This document shows positions 14,336 to 22,404 of a stretch of 30,743 nucleotides of DNA, piece by piece. Source of the DNA: JADHMP01 sp016779985 (GTDB taxonomy: Bacteria; Bacteroidota; Bacteroidia; Flavobacteriales; Flavobacteriaceae); contig JADHMP010000016.1 of the NCBI GenBank assembly GCA_016779985.1, forward strand, positions 1-30,743, written 5' to 3'. Positions within the stretch are counted from its first letter, which is position 1, and each line of letters opens with the position of its first letter. The notes beneath the pieces were generated by a model. It was not told where the DNA came from, did no database searches, and worked only from the letters and a program-made list of their open reading frames with translations. A program made the translations under genes and the position numbers.

Positions 14336-16954
14336 ATGACCAAAATGAAGTCAGCAGAAGTGCGTCAAAAATTTTTAGATTTCTTTGCCTCCAAGCAACA
14401 TGAGATTTTGGCCTCTGCCCCTATGGTGATTAAAAATGACCCTACATTAATGTTCACTAATGCGGGTATGAATCAGTTTAAAGAGTATTTTTTAGGGCAC
14501 GTGAACCCTTCTTCCAAAAGGGTTGCTGATACCCAAAAATGCCTAAGAGTTTCAGGCAAGCATAACGACCTTGAAGAAGTGGGCATTGACACTTATCATC
14601 ACACATTTTTTGAAATGCTAGGCAATTGGAGCTTTGGAGATTATTTCAAAAAAGAAGCTATTTATTGGGCCTGGGAGCTTTTAACAGACTGCTACAAAAT
14701 AGCTCCAGAAAATTTATATGTAACAATTTTTGAGGGTGCCTCTGATGAAGGACTTGTTAAAGATGATGAAGCTTATGATTTATGGAAAGAAGTGATTCCA
14801 GAAAACCGAATTTTATTAGGTAATAAAAAAGACAATTTTTGGGAAATGGGTGATCAAGGACCCTGTGGGCCATGTTCGGAAATACATATAGACCTAAGAT
14901 CTCAAGAGGAAAAACAAAATGTTTCTGGCGTCACGCTTGTCAATCAAGACCACCCTGAAGTCATAGAGGTATGGAATTTAGTCTTTATATCGTTCAACAG
15001 AAAAGCAGATGGAACACTCGAAAAATTACCTCAACAGCATATTGACACAGGCATGGGTTTTGAACGCTTGTGTATGGTTTTGCAAAATAAAACGGCGACT
15101 TATGATACCGATGTGTTTACCCCTCTGATACGAGAAATTGAGACCCTCACTCAGCATCAATATGCTAATAATATTGAGACTAATAGGGCTATCAGAGTTA
15201 TAGCCGACCACATTAGGACAGTCTATTTTGCCATTGCCGATGGACAATTGCCAAGCAATACTGGAGCTGGGTATGTTATACGTCGTATTCTGCGACGTGC
15301 CATTAGGTATGGCTTTACTTTTTTAAATCAAAAAAAACCTTTTATTCACCAATTGGTTAGTACGCTTGCCCAACAAATGGGTTCTTTTTTTCCTGAATTG
15401 GTCAAAGAACAACAACTAGCCTTTAACGTCATTCGAGAGGAAGAAATATCCTTCTTAAAAACATTACAGCAAGGGCTACTAATGTTAGATGATGTTTTGA
15501 AGAAACATTCCAAACAAGTGCCAGGAGAAAAAGCCTTCGAACTTTATGATACCTATGGGTTTCCTTTTGACTTGACTGCTCTGATTGCTTCAGAGCGTGG
15601 TTTTTCAGTTGACGAAAAAGCCTTTAAAGCAGCGATGGAAAAGCAAAAAAACAGATCTAGGGCTGCAGCAGGAAGCCAAACAGGAGACTGGGTCGTACTA
15701 AATGATAAAGAAACTACTCGCTTTGTGGGCTATGACTCTTTGAACGAAAAAGTACAACTATTGCGCTATCGCCAAATAAATACTACAAAAGAGGGAGAAT
15801 TTTTTCAATTAGTTTTTGACCACACTCCCTTTTATGCAGAAGGAGGAGGTCAAGTGGGAGATAAGGGCTATCTAGAAGCGTCCAATGGTTCCATTTGCTA
15901 TATTGTTGATACAAAAAAGGAAAATAATTTAATTGTTCATCTCACCAAAACACTACCTGAAAGACCAGAGGCAATTTTTACAGCTGTAGTTGATGAAAAG
16001 CAACGTCTGAAAACGGCTGCAAACCATACAGCAACACATCTACTTCATCAGGCCTTACGCACCATTTTGGGAAGCCATGTAGAACAGAAAGGTTCTATGG
16101 TTCATTCAGGAATTTTTAGGTTTGATTTTTCACATTTTGCAAAAGTGGATGAAGAAACACTCAGTACTATTGAACAATTTGTAAATGCTAGAATTCAAGA
16201 GCAGTTGCCCCTTGAGGAAAATAGAGCAGTGCCTTATGACGAGGCCCTTGCTCAGGGAGCAATGGCATTGTTTGGTGAAAAATATGGTGATCACGTTAGA
16301 ACAATTCGATTTGGGCAATCTATTGAATTATGTGGAGGGACTCATGTATCTTCTACCGCCGATCTTTGGCATTTCAAGATCGTCTCAGAAACGGCTGTTG
16401 CAGCTGGTATAAGAAGAATTGAAGCCATCACTGGAGAGGCTGTTAAACACCATTTTGAACAACAATCAAAACTTTTAAATCAAGTGCAGGGGGTACTCAA
16501 CCATCCACAAGATACTGTAAAAGCTATTCAAAGTTTAAATGAGGAAAACGCCATACTTAGAAAAGAAGTGGCTGTTTTAAGTAAACTCAAATTAAACTCT
16601 ATTTACAATGCGCTAAAAGAGAATCTCGAAAAGATTAATGATATACATTTTATAGCCCAAAAGGTTGCAACTGATGCCGCTGGAATGAAAACTCTTTGTT
16701 TTGATTTAGCAAAAGAATTTGATTCATTAGTTATTGTTTTAGGGGCAGAGAGCAAAGGGAAAGCATTGTTGAATTGTTATATTTCTAAAGACTTAGCAAC
16801 TCAAAAAGAGTGGAACGCCGCTAATATTATTCGCTCACTAGGAAAACATATCCAAGGAGGAGGGGGAGGCCAAGATTTCTTTGCCACTGCTGGAGGTAAA
16901 AATCCAAATGGGATAGAAAAAGCACTTGAAGAGGCTAGAACAATTCTAGATTAA
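14336..16954 (+). CDS. alaS: Alanyl-tRNA synthetase
   Basis: Charges tRNA-Ala. An 872-residue protein of normal length, with the class II catalytic core at the N-terminus (F-T-N-A-G-M-N-Q-F near 42-50, F-F-E-M-L-G-N-W-S-F-G-D-Y-F, G-M-G-F-E-R-L), the editing domain with zinc ligands H-T-A-T-H beginning at residue 564 and C-G-G-T-H at 666-670, and the C-terminal DHHA1-type domain ending in a glycine-rich G-G-G-G-G-Q loop. Editing of mischarged Ser/Gly should be intact. The fourth codon is also ATG (14345, M-K-S-A-E-V-R-Q-K-F), which resembles the usual AlaS start better and may be the true one. The 3' end overlaps the convergent DUF4136 gene by four bases. Confidence 0.97.
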   Translation: MTKMKSAEVRQKFLDFFASKQHEILASAPMVIKNDPTLMFTNAGMNQFKEYFLGHVNPSSKRVADTQKCLRVSGKHNDLEEVGIDTYHHTFFEMLGNWSFGDYFKKEAIYWAWELLTDCYKIAPENLYVTIFEGASDEGLVKDDEAYDLWKEVIPENRILLGNKKDNFWEMGDQGPCGPCSEIHIDLRSQEEKQNVSGVTLVNQDHPEVIEVWNLVFISFNRKADGTLEKLPQQHIDTGMGFERLCMVLQNKTATYDTDVFTPLIREIETLTQHQYANNIETNRAIRVIADHIRTVYFAIADGQLPSNTGAGYVIRRILRRAIRYGFTFLNQKKPFIHQLVSTLAQQMGSFFPELVKEQQLAFNVIREEEISFLKTLQQGLLMLDDVLKKHSKQVPGEKAFELYDTYGFPFDLTALIASERGFSVDEKAFKAAMEKQKNRSRAAAGSQTGDWVVLNDKETTRFVGYDSLNEKVQLLRYRQINTTKEGEFFQLVFDHTPFYAEGGGQVGDKGYLEASNGSICYIVDTKKENNLIVHLTKTLPERPEAIFTAVVDEKQRLKTAANHTATHLLHQALRTILGSHVEQKGSMVHSGIFRFDFSHFAKVDEETLSTIEQFVNARIQEQLPLEENRAVPYDEALAQGAMALFGEKYGDHVRTIRFGQSIELCGGTHVSSTADLWHFKIVSETAVAAGIRRIEAITGEAVKHHFEQQSKLLNQVQGVLNHPQDTVKAIQSLNEENAILRKEVAVLSKLKLNSIYNALKENLEKINDIHFIAQKVATDAAGMKTLCFDLAKEFDSLVIVLGAESKGKALLNCYISKDLATQKEWNAANIIRSLGKHIQGGGGGQDFFATAGGKNPNGIEKALEEARTILD

Positions 16955-17478
16955 TTTATTAATTCTGGGGGATACATGGAAACAATTTCTCCCACAAAAT
17001 GGGCTATACGCTCATCGCGTTTTTTTGTGTATTCAGAAATTCTGCCACGTCCTTTTCCTTGCCAGACCAATTGTTTACTTTGGGCATCAATCAAGTTAAT
17101 GTAAAGGGTGCCTTCTGTTTGACTACTAACATTGCTAAAATTGGGTCCCCAAAACCAAGGGTTCCAACCCCAACCCCAGCCCCAGGTGTTGAAATTATTG
17201 ACATACACCTTTTCTTTAGCTTTTGTTTCAAAACTGACCAATAAATCTGGTGCTTCAGACTTTATGAGCCCCTTTGCTTGAAGGGTGGTGTCTAAGGCCT
17301 TAAGTATGCGCCGTTTGTCTAGGTCTGAAAGATCCACTTCATCGATTTGTGGTTTATAATAAGCAAATGATTTATATTGAGAAAAATCAACACTACTATC
17401 ATGATCTGTAAAAACAAAAACAGAGCTACAAGAAGCGAGAAGTGAGAGTCCAAATAAAGCGATAATTTTTTTCATCAT
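16951..17478 (-). CDS. DUF4136 lipoprotein
   Basis: A 175-residue lipoprotein with signal ending L-L-A-S-C17 (or C16 if the second ATG is used). The DUF4136 core begins with D-F-S-Q-Y-K-S-F-A-Y-Y near 31-41. A striking aromatic stretch W-G-W-G-W-G-W-N-P-W-F-W-G lies near residues 100-112, ending as N-F-S-N-V. Later L-Y-I-N-L-I-D-A and L-V-W-Q-G are typical of the family. DUF4136 proteins are envelope lipoproteins of unknown function. Confidence 0.85.
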   Translation of the reverse strand: MMKKIIALFGLSLLASCSSVFVFTDHDSSVDFSQYKSFAYYKPQIDEVDLSDLDKRRILKALDTTLQAKGLIKSEAPDLLVSFETKAKEKVYVNNFNTWGWGWGWNPWFWGPNFSNVSSQTEGTLYINLIDAQSKQLVWQGKGRGRISEYTKKRDERIAHFVGEIVSMYPPELIN

Positions 17479-17540
17479 TTGTTGTTTTTGGTAGGTTTAT
17501 TAAATTATCAAAGATCAAAAACTGTGCCTATTTTTTAATA

Positions 17541-17699
17541 CTATTCTTTTTTCTGATCATATCCGAAGGGGCAGTGACGGCAATTACTTTTACAACAATA
17601 ACCTCTTTTCAAATGATATTGCTCGGTAAAGACCTTATACCCTTCTATGGATAAATAAAAGTCACCATCTTCTAGGGGAGGCAAACCAGACAAAGACAT
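17541..17699 (-). CDS. DUF5522 small cysteine-rich protein
   Basis: A 52-residue protein (ATG 17697-17699, TAG at 17541-17543). The sequence contains D-G-D-F-Y-L-S-I-E-G-Y-K-V-F-T-E-Q-Y-H and the cysteine cluster G-Y-C-C-K-S-N-C-R-H-C-P-F-G-Y (33-47), the hallmark of DUF5522. Four closely spaced cysteines plus a histidine suggest a zinc or iron-sulfur site; function is unestablished. It is divergent from the ACC-deaminase-like gene, 19 bases away, and follows no gene closely upstream. Confidence 0.85.
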   Translation of the reverse strand: MSLSGLPPLEDGDFYLSIEGYKVFTEQYHLKRGYCCKSNCRHCPFGYDQKKE

Positions 17700-17718
17700 T
17701 TTAGTGTATTTTTAATTA

Positions 17719-18642
17719 ATGGACTTTTTTTTAGAAGATAAAATTACAACGAATCAATTGATAAATCCATTTTCTGGGTTTGAAATAAAAATTAAGCGTG
17801 AAGATAAAATTCATCCCATAGTTTCTGGAAATAAATTTAGGAAACTCAAATACAATCTAGCCTCTATTAAGTCTCAAAATAAACAACCCATCATTAGTTT
17901 TGGAGGGGCTTTCTCTAATCATTTAGCAGCCCTAGCAGCAGCAGGTAAGATGGTTGGGATTCCCACTATAGGCATTGTACGGGGTGAAGAATGGCAAAAT
18001 AAAATCACTGATAGTTCAACATTAACATTTTGCCAATCTCAAGGGATGCAATTGATCGCAATTTCAAGGGCAAATTTTCGATTCAAAGAACAAGCCAAAG
18101 AAGTACAAGAAATTCAAAATAAATTTCCCCATTTTATTTTTCTTCCAGAAGGGGGCACAAATTCACTTGCAGTAAAAGGATGTCAAGAAATATTGAGCAA
18201 GAATGATAAAGACTTTGATGTGATCTGTGTTTGTGTAGGCACAGGAGGAACTCTAGCTGGTTTGATCGAGGGTAGTGCTGAAAATCAACAACTTCTTGGA
18301 TTTATGTCTGTAAAGGACACTTCTTTAGAAACAAAGATTGCACAATTTACTAATAAAAAAAATTGGCAATTAATAGAGGAGTATACCTTTGGTGGGTATG
18401 CAAAAATCACCCCTAAACTGATAGTCTTTATCAATTCTTTTTATCAACAATATGGAATTCCTTTGGATCCAATTTATACAGGCAAAATGCTTTTTGGTAT
18501 TTTTGACCTTATAGAACAGAACAAATGGCAATGGGGTCAAAAAATTCTAATCATCCACAGTGGCGGCTTGCAAGGAATAGCTGGAATCAACTATCAACTT
18601 CGAAAAAAAGGGCAACCCGAATTACTTTTCTCGGAGGTTTGA
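17719..18642 (+). CDS. ACC deaminase / D-cysteine desulfhydrase-like PLP enzyme
   Basis: A 307-residue fold-type II PLP enzyme. K-R-E-D-K near 26-30 and G-N-K-F-R-K-L at 37-43 place the PLP lysine at Lys39; S-N-H-L-A-A near 66-71 is the family's substrate-carboxylate loop and G-T-G-G-T-L-A-G the phosphate-binding loop. Members deaminate 1-aminocyclopropane-1-carboxylate or desulfurate D-cysteine; sequence alone does not separate these, and D-cysteine or a related amino acid is more likely in a marine bacterium. First gene of a coupled run with the glucosaminidase and hemL. Confidence 0.85.
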   Translation: MDFFLEDKITTNQLINPFSGFEIKIKREDKIHPIVSGNKFRKLKYNLASIKSQNKQPIISFGGAFSNHLAALAAAGKMVGIPTIGIVRGEEWQNKITDSSTLTFCQSQGMQLIAISRANFRFKEQAKEVQEIQNKFPHFIFLPEGGTNSLAVKGCQEILSKNDKDFDVICVCVGTGGTLAGLIEGSAENQQLLGFMSVKDTSLETKIAQFTNKKNWQLIEEYTFGGYAKITPKLIVFINSFYQQYGIPLDPIYTGKMLFGIFDLIEQNKWQWGQKILIIHSGGLQGIAGINYQLRKKGQPELLFSEV

Positions 18643-19388
18643 TTTTGCTTCTATTTTTATCCTCTTGTGGCACTAAAAAAGTGGTGACCAGAGAGCCTTC
18701 AGAGCCAAAAAAAGAAAAAACCATTTCATCTCCCAAGGCTCCCCCAAAGACAAATTTTGAAAGAATTCAAAATTACATTTCGACTTACAATTCAATTGCA
18801 GTTTCAGAAATGGAAGAATATGGAATTCCAGCAAGTATAACCTTAGCCCAAGGTATTTTAGAATCTTCTATGGGCTCAGGGCGTTTGGCAAAAGAAGGAA
18901 ATAATCATTTTGGAATTAAATGCCACAAAAATTGGAAGGGCAAACGAATTTATCATGATGATGATAGAAAAGGAGAGTGTTTTCGAGTATATAAAAATCC
19001 CATTCAATCTTTCAGAGACCACTCTCTATTTTTAACAGAAAGGTCTAGATATGCTTTTTTATTTGATTTTAAACCTAATGACTATAAAGCGTGGGCTAAA
19101 GGGCTCAAAAAAGCAGGTTATGCTACAGATCCAAAATATCCTCAAAAACTAATAAGTCTGATTGAACGGTTTGAATTAGATCAATACGATAATCAAAAAA
19201 CCAAGAGAATAAAAAGAAATAAAGAAACTGCTGTCTCTCAAGTTCACACCGTCAGAAAAGGAGATACGCTATATTCATTAGCAAAAAAATATAATATTTC
19301 AGTTTCTCGGATTATTCAAGAAAATAAAATTAAAGACAATACTATATATTTAGGACAAGAATTGGCCATACCTAACTCCTTAAAGTGA
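18639..19388 (+). CDS. Glucosaminidase-LysM lipoprotein
   Basis: A peptidoglycan hydrolase. After a lipoprotein signal (L-L-L-F-L-S-S-C), a linker rich in Lys/Pro leads to a glucosaminidase (FlgJ/Mannosyl-glycoprotein endo-N-acetylglucosaminidase-like) domain with the catalytic Glu in G-I-L-E-S-S-M-G-S-G, F-G-I-K-C-H and Y-A-T-D-P-K-Y. A C-terminal LysM (H-T-V-R-K-G-D-T-L-Y through E-L-A-I-P) binds glycan. The start is uncertain: TTG 18639 overlaps the previous stop as TTGA and gives a very short signal peptide without positive charge, while ATG 18525 or 18531 gives a longer basic n-region but overlaps the upstream gene by over 110 bases. The mature protein is the same either way. The stop overlaps the hemL start. 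Confidence 0.85.
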   Translation: MILLLFLSSCGTKKVVTREPSEPKKEKTISSPKAPPKTNFERIQNYISTYNSIAVSEMEEYGIPASITLAQGILESSMGSGRLAKEGNNHFGIKCHKNWKGKRIYHDDDRKGECFRVYKNPIQSFRDHSLFLTERSRYAFLFDFKPNDYKAWAKGLKKAGYATDPKYPQKLISLIERFELDQYDNQKTKRIKRNKETAVSQVHTVRKGDTLYSLAKKYNISVSRIIQENKIKDNTIYLGQELAIPNSLK

Positions 19389-20674
19389 TGCAATACCAAA
19401 GAAGCAGTGCCCTATTTAATGCAGCAAAGAAAGTAATTCCAGGTGGAGTCAATTCACCAGTGAGAGCATTTCAAGCTGTTGGTGGAACCCCCATATTTGT
19501 TGAAAAAGCTAAAGGTGCTTACTTATATGACGAGGATGGAAATAAACTAATTGATTATATCTCTAGTTGGGGTCCCTTATTGTTGGGTCATGCATACCAG
19601 CCAGTGATAGATGCTGTCACACAACAAGCCAAAAAAGGGACTTCTTTTGGCATTCCTACTGCGTTAGAAACCGAAATGGCAGAACTAGTTGTTTCAATGG
19701 TTCCAAACATAGACAAAGTTCGTTTTGTAAATTCGGGAACAGAGGCATGTATGAGTGCCATTAGACTAGCAAGAGGAGCAACTGGCAGAGAAAAAATAAT
19801 CAAATTTGCAGGTTGCTATCATGGGCATGCCGATGCTTTTTTAATACAAGCTGGTAGTGGTGCGGTGACGTTAGGAAGCCCTAGCAGTCCAGGAGTCACA
19901 AAAGGAACGGCTCAAGACACACTGCTGGGAGAGTACAACAATTTAGATCAAGTTGAAGCTTTATTTAAGGCCAATCCACAGGCTATAGCTGCCATCATTT
20001 TAGAACCTGTAGCAGGAAATATGGGATGTATTACACCTGCCCCTGATTTTCTTGAAGGAATCAGAAATTTGTGTGATCACTATGGAGCCTTACTCATTTT
20101 TGATGAAGTCATGACAGGATTCAGACTAGCCCAAGGAGGGGCTCAAGAGAGGCTGGGAGTACAAGCCGATATAGTGACCTTTGGTAAAGTGATTGGGGGC
20201 GGATTGCCTGTTGGAGCGTTTGCATCTACCAAAGAAATCATGAGTCATCTTGCCCCAGAGGGGCCTGTATATCAAGCGGGGACTCTTAGTGGAAATCCAC
20301 TCGCCATGGCAGCAGGAATTACTATGCTTAAAAGCCTTAAAGAGCAACCCGAAATTTTTAGCAGCCTTGACCAAAAGACAGAAGCACTGCATGAAGGTTT
20401 TGACCAAGTGCTCTCAACGCTTCAGATTCCTTGTCAAATAAATCGATTTGGGTCAATGCTTTCTGTGCATTTCACTGCTTCTCCAGTTGTTGATTTTAAA
20501 AGTGCTGCTTCAGCAAACAATGACTATTTCAAACGCTATTTTCATGGAATGCTAAAAGAGGGGATCTATTTGCCTCCAAGTGCTTTTGAGAGTTATTTTT
20601 TGAATGATGCACTTTCCTACAGCGATATAGAACAAACAATCAACGCTTTTAAAAAGATAGTTTCAGTTTTTTGA
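19388..20674 (+). CDS. hemL: Glutamate-1-semialdehyde 2,1-aminomutase
   Basis: Converts glutamate-1-semialdehyde to 5-aminolevulinate, the C5 route to heme. A 428-residue cytosolic PLP enzyme of normal length. V-I-P-G-G-V-N-S-P-V-R-A-F (17-29), N-S-G-T-E-A (115-120), C-Y-H-G-H (143-147), D-E-V-M-T-G-F-R (239-246) and the PLP lysine Lys267 in F-G-K-V-I-G-G-G are all conserved. ATG 19388 overlaps the previous stop as TGATG; a GTG one codon earlier is also in frame but less likely. Supplies heme for, among others, the multiheme cytochrome in this window. Confidence 0.96.
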   Translation: MQYQRSSALFNAAKKVIPGGVNSPVRAFQAVGGTPIFVEKAKGAYLYDEDGNKLIDYISSWGPLLLGHAYQPVIDAVTQQAKKGTSFGIPTALETEMAELVVSMVPNIDKVRFVNSGTEACMSAIRLARGATGREKIIKFAGCYHGHADAFLIQAGSGAVTLGSPSSPGVTKGTAQDTLLGEYNNLDQVEALFKANPQAIAAIILEPVAGNMGCITPAPDFLEGIRNLCDHYGALLIFDEVMTGFRLAQGGAQERLGVQADIVTFGKVIGGGLPVGAFASTKEIMSHLAPEGPVYQAGTLSGNPLAMAAGITMLKSLKEQPEIFSSLDQKTEALHEGFDQVLSTLQIPCQINRFGSMLSVHFTASPVVDFKSAASANNDYFKRYFHGMLKEGIYLPPSAFESYFLNDALSYSDIEQTINAFKKIVSVF

Positions 20675-20678
20675 AAAC

Positions 20679-20705
20679 CTAAACTCTTTTAAGTTTAGTT
20701 TTTAT
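20679..20705 (+). terminator. Terminator after hemL
   Basis: Seven-bp stem CTAAACT (20679-20685) with AGTTTAG (20692-20698), six-base loop, then TTTTTAT. AT-rich stem but followed by a T run, 5 bases after the hemL stop. Confidence 0.6.
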
Positions 20706-20738
20706 AAATTGCGTCTTCAACCCTAAAATCTTAACCCC

Positions 20739-21851
20739 ATGAAAAAACAGTACTTAATCTATTTATGCCTACTTCTTTCTTGTTGTTTATCGGCTCAGGA
20801 ATATTTTGAAACTTTACCAGAAAATCCTGACCCAAACAAATGTTTTGCCAAATGTGTTGTGCCTGATGAATATGGAGAAGAGGAAGTCACAATAATGACA
20901 AAACCTGAACACAAAAGAGTAGAAATAATCCCAGCTGAATATGAAAATAGAACACAAGAAATTGTAATTCGTCCTGCCTCAAAACGTTTTGTCTATGTGC
21001 CGGCAGTTTATGAAACAGTTGTAGACACCCTTTGGATCAAAGATCCTTATCATAAACTAGAAGTAATTCCAACCACCTTCAAAAAAGACTTTGAAACATT
21101 AGAAGTGAAACCTAAAACAGGAACATGGGTGGCTGGAGAAAAAGATCCAGATTGTCCTTCTATTGACCCAGCAGACTGTAGAATTTTTCATTTTGTTGAG
21201 CGTCCTGCTGTTGTAAGGGATATACCAGTACAAAAAATTGATAAAGAAGTTGAAACTCAAGCAGAAAAAATTACAGGTGAATATCGTCTTATCACTAAAC
21301 AAGTAGAGGTATCTCCTGCACACACAGAGGAGGAAGATATTCCTCAAAGAACACAAAGTGTACAACGAAATGTATTAGTAAAAGACGAAACTACTAGAGA
21401 ATTGATTGAACCCGCTGAATATACTACAGTAATCAAAAAAGTTTTACGCAAAAAAGGAGGAATGACAGCATGGAGAGAAGTGCCATGTAACATTCCAGAT
21501 AGGGGAACAGTGCTACCCATTTATTATGCTCTAGGAAGTGCAGAACTCAACCGAGAAGCAAAACAAATTCTAGATCGAAATATATACACTCTGATGTTAG
21601 AAGACAAAAGTAGTACAGTTGAAATTGGCTCGCACACTGACTCACGAGGCGGGGATAGCTTTAATCAAAATCTTTCTGAAAGAAGAGCTAAATCAGTAGT
21701 TGAATATTTGATTTCAAAAGGCATCAGTGAAGGAAGACTTATTGCCATTGGCTATGGTGAGACTCAGTTATTAAACGATTGCAGCAATGGCGTTGATTGC
21801 AACGAACAAGACCATGCGGAAAATAGAAGGACAGAGTTTAAAGTATTTTAA
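20739..21851 (+). CDS. OmpA-family outer-membrane protein with PAxYE repeats
   Basis: A 370-residue exported protein: signal peptide about 1-19 (ending C-L-S-A), a long beta-rich middle (about 45-245) and a C-terminal OmpA peptidoglycan-binding domain (about 260-370) with Y-Y-A-L-G-S-A-E-L, G-S-H-T-D-S-R-G and N-L-S-E-R-R-A. The middle carries loose repeats of the type (I/V)-x-P-A-x-Y-E-x, at I-I-P-A-E-Y-E, Y-V-P-A-V-Y-E, I-P-T-T-F-K and E-P-A-E-Y-T, alternating with valine/lysine strands. The OmpA domain should anchor it to the wall; the repeats may be surface or periplasmic spacers. It is flanked by terminators on both sides, so it is monocistronic. Confidence 0.88.
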   Translation: MKKQYLIYLCLLLSCCLSAQEYFETLPENPDPNKCFAKCVVPDEYGEEEVTIMTKPEHKRVEIIPAEYENRTQEIVIRPASKRFVYVPAVYETVVDTLWIKDPYHKLEVIPTTFKKDFETLEVKPKTGTWVAGEKDPDCPSIDPADCRIFHFVERPAVVRDIPVQKIDKEVETQAEKITGEYRLITKQVEVSPAHTEEEDIPQRTQSVQRNVLVKDETTRELIEPAEYTTVIKKVLRKKGGMTAWREVPCNIPDRGTVLPIYYALGSAELNREAKQILDRNIYTLMLEDKSSTVEIGSHTDSRGGDSFNQNLSERRAKSVVEYLISKGISEGRLIAIGYGETQLLNDCSNGVDCNEQDHAENRRTEFKVF

Positions 21852-21874
21852 ATTAATTATTCTTTTATTTTTTG

Positions 21875-21904
21875 AAAAGGCAGCTCTTTTTGAGCTGCCT
21901 TTTT
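21875..21904. terminator. Bidirectional terminator
   Basis: Perfect 12-bp stem AAAAGGCAGCTC (21875-21886) with GAGCTGCCTTTT (21892-21903) and a T5 loop. The A and T runs on both sides let it serve the convergent OmpA and Spy-like genes. Confidence 0.9.
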
Positions 21905-21911
21905 ACATTTT

Positions 21912-22340
21912 TTAACCTCTATGATAATGTCGATGTGGTTTTCGTTTTGGCAGATCACCATGTTTATCTTTCATTTTTCTTACTTTTTTGTGTCTCCCAT
22001 ACAATTGATTATTCTTCCATTGGGCATATTGCTCTTTATCTAAGATGGATTGCATTTGTTTGTTTAAATCTTGTTGTTTCTCCAATCGAGCCAAACGAAA
22101 TTCATATCGTTCTTGTGGAGAGAGTTCTTTTCTATTGATCGGTTGAGTAGGTCTATTTTCAATAGCTTTTTTTAAATAAAGTGCAATTTGATTTTCTTGC
22201 TCTTCTGAAAGATCTAATGCCAAACCTATTTCTTTAGCCTTGAGAATAGCTTTTTGCTTTGCTGTGAGTGAGTCATCTTTTTTTTGAGCCAATAGCGTTA
22301 TGGGAAGAATTAAACAAAATAAAATACTAAAATTTTTCAT
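21912..22340 (-). CDS. Spy/CpxP-like small periplasmic protein (DUF4890-like)
   Basis: A 142-residue exported protein with signal peptide 1-18 (ending L-L-A). Helical throughout: L-D-L-S-E-E-Q-E-N-Q-I near 42-52 and L-D-K-E-Q-Y-A-Q-W near 99-107 match the LTxxQ-like pairs of Spy/CpxP-type proteins. The tail (about 115-142) is Lys/Arg/His rich, ending R-H-Y-H-R-G, and might bind metal or nucleic acid. Such proteins act as periplasmic chaperones or stress sensors in other bacteria, which is inference here. It is downstream of lysS on the same strand, 64 bases away. Confidence 0.65.
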   Translation of the reverse strand: MKNFSILFCLILPITLLAQKKDDSLTAKQKAILKAKEIGLALDLSEEQENQIALYLKKAIENRPTQPINRKELSPQERYEFRLARLEKQQDLNKQMQSILDKEQYAQWKNNQLYGRHKKVRKMKDKHGDLPKRKPHRHYHRG

Positions 22341-22404
22341 GCGTCTTTAATTTTTGAGTTCTTTAATAAGACGTTGAAAAACTCCTAAAGTTTAAGTCTT
22401 AAGC

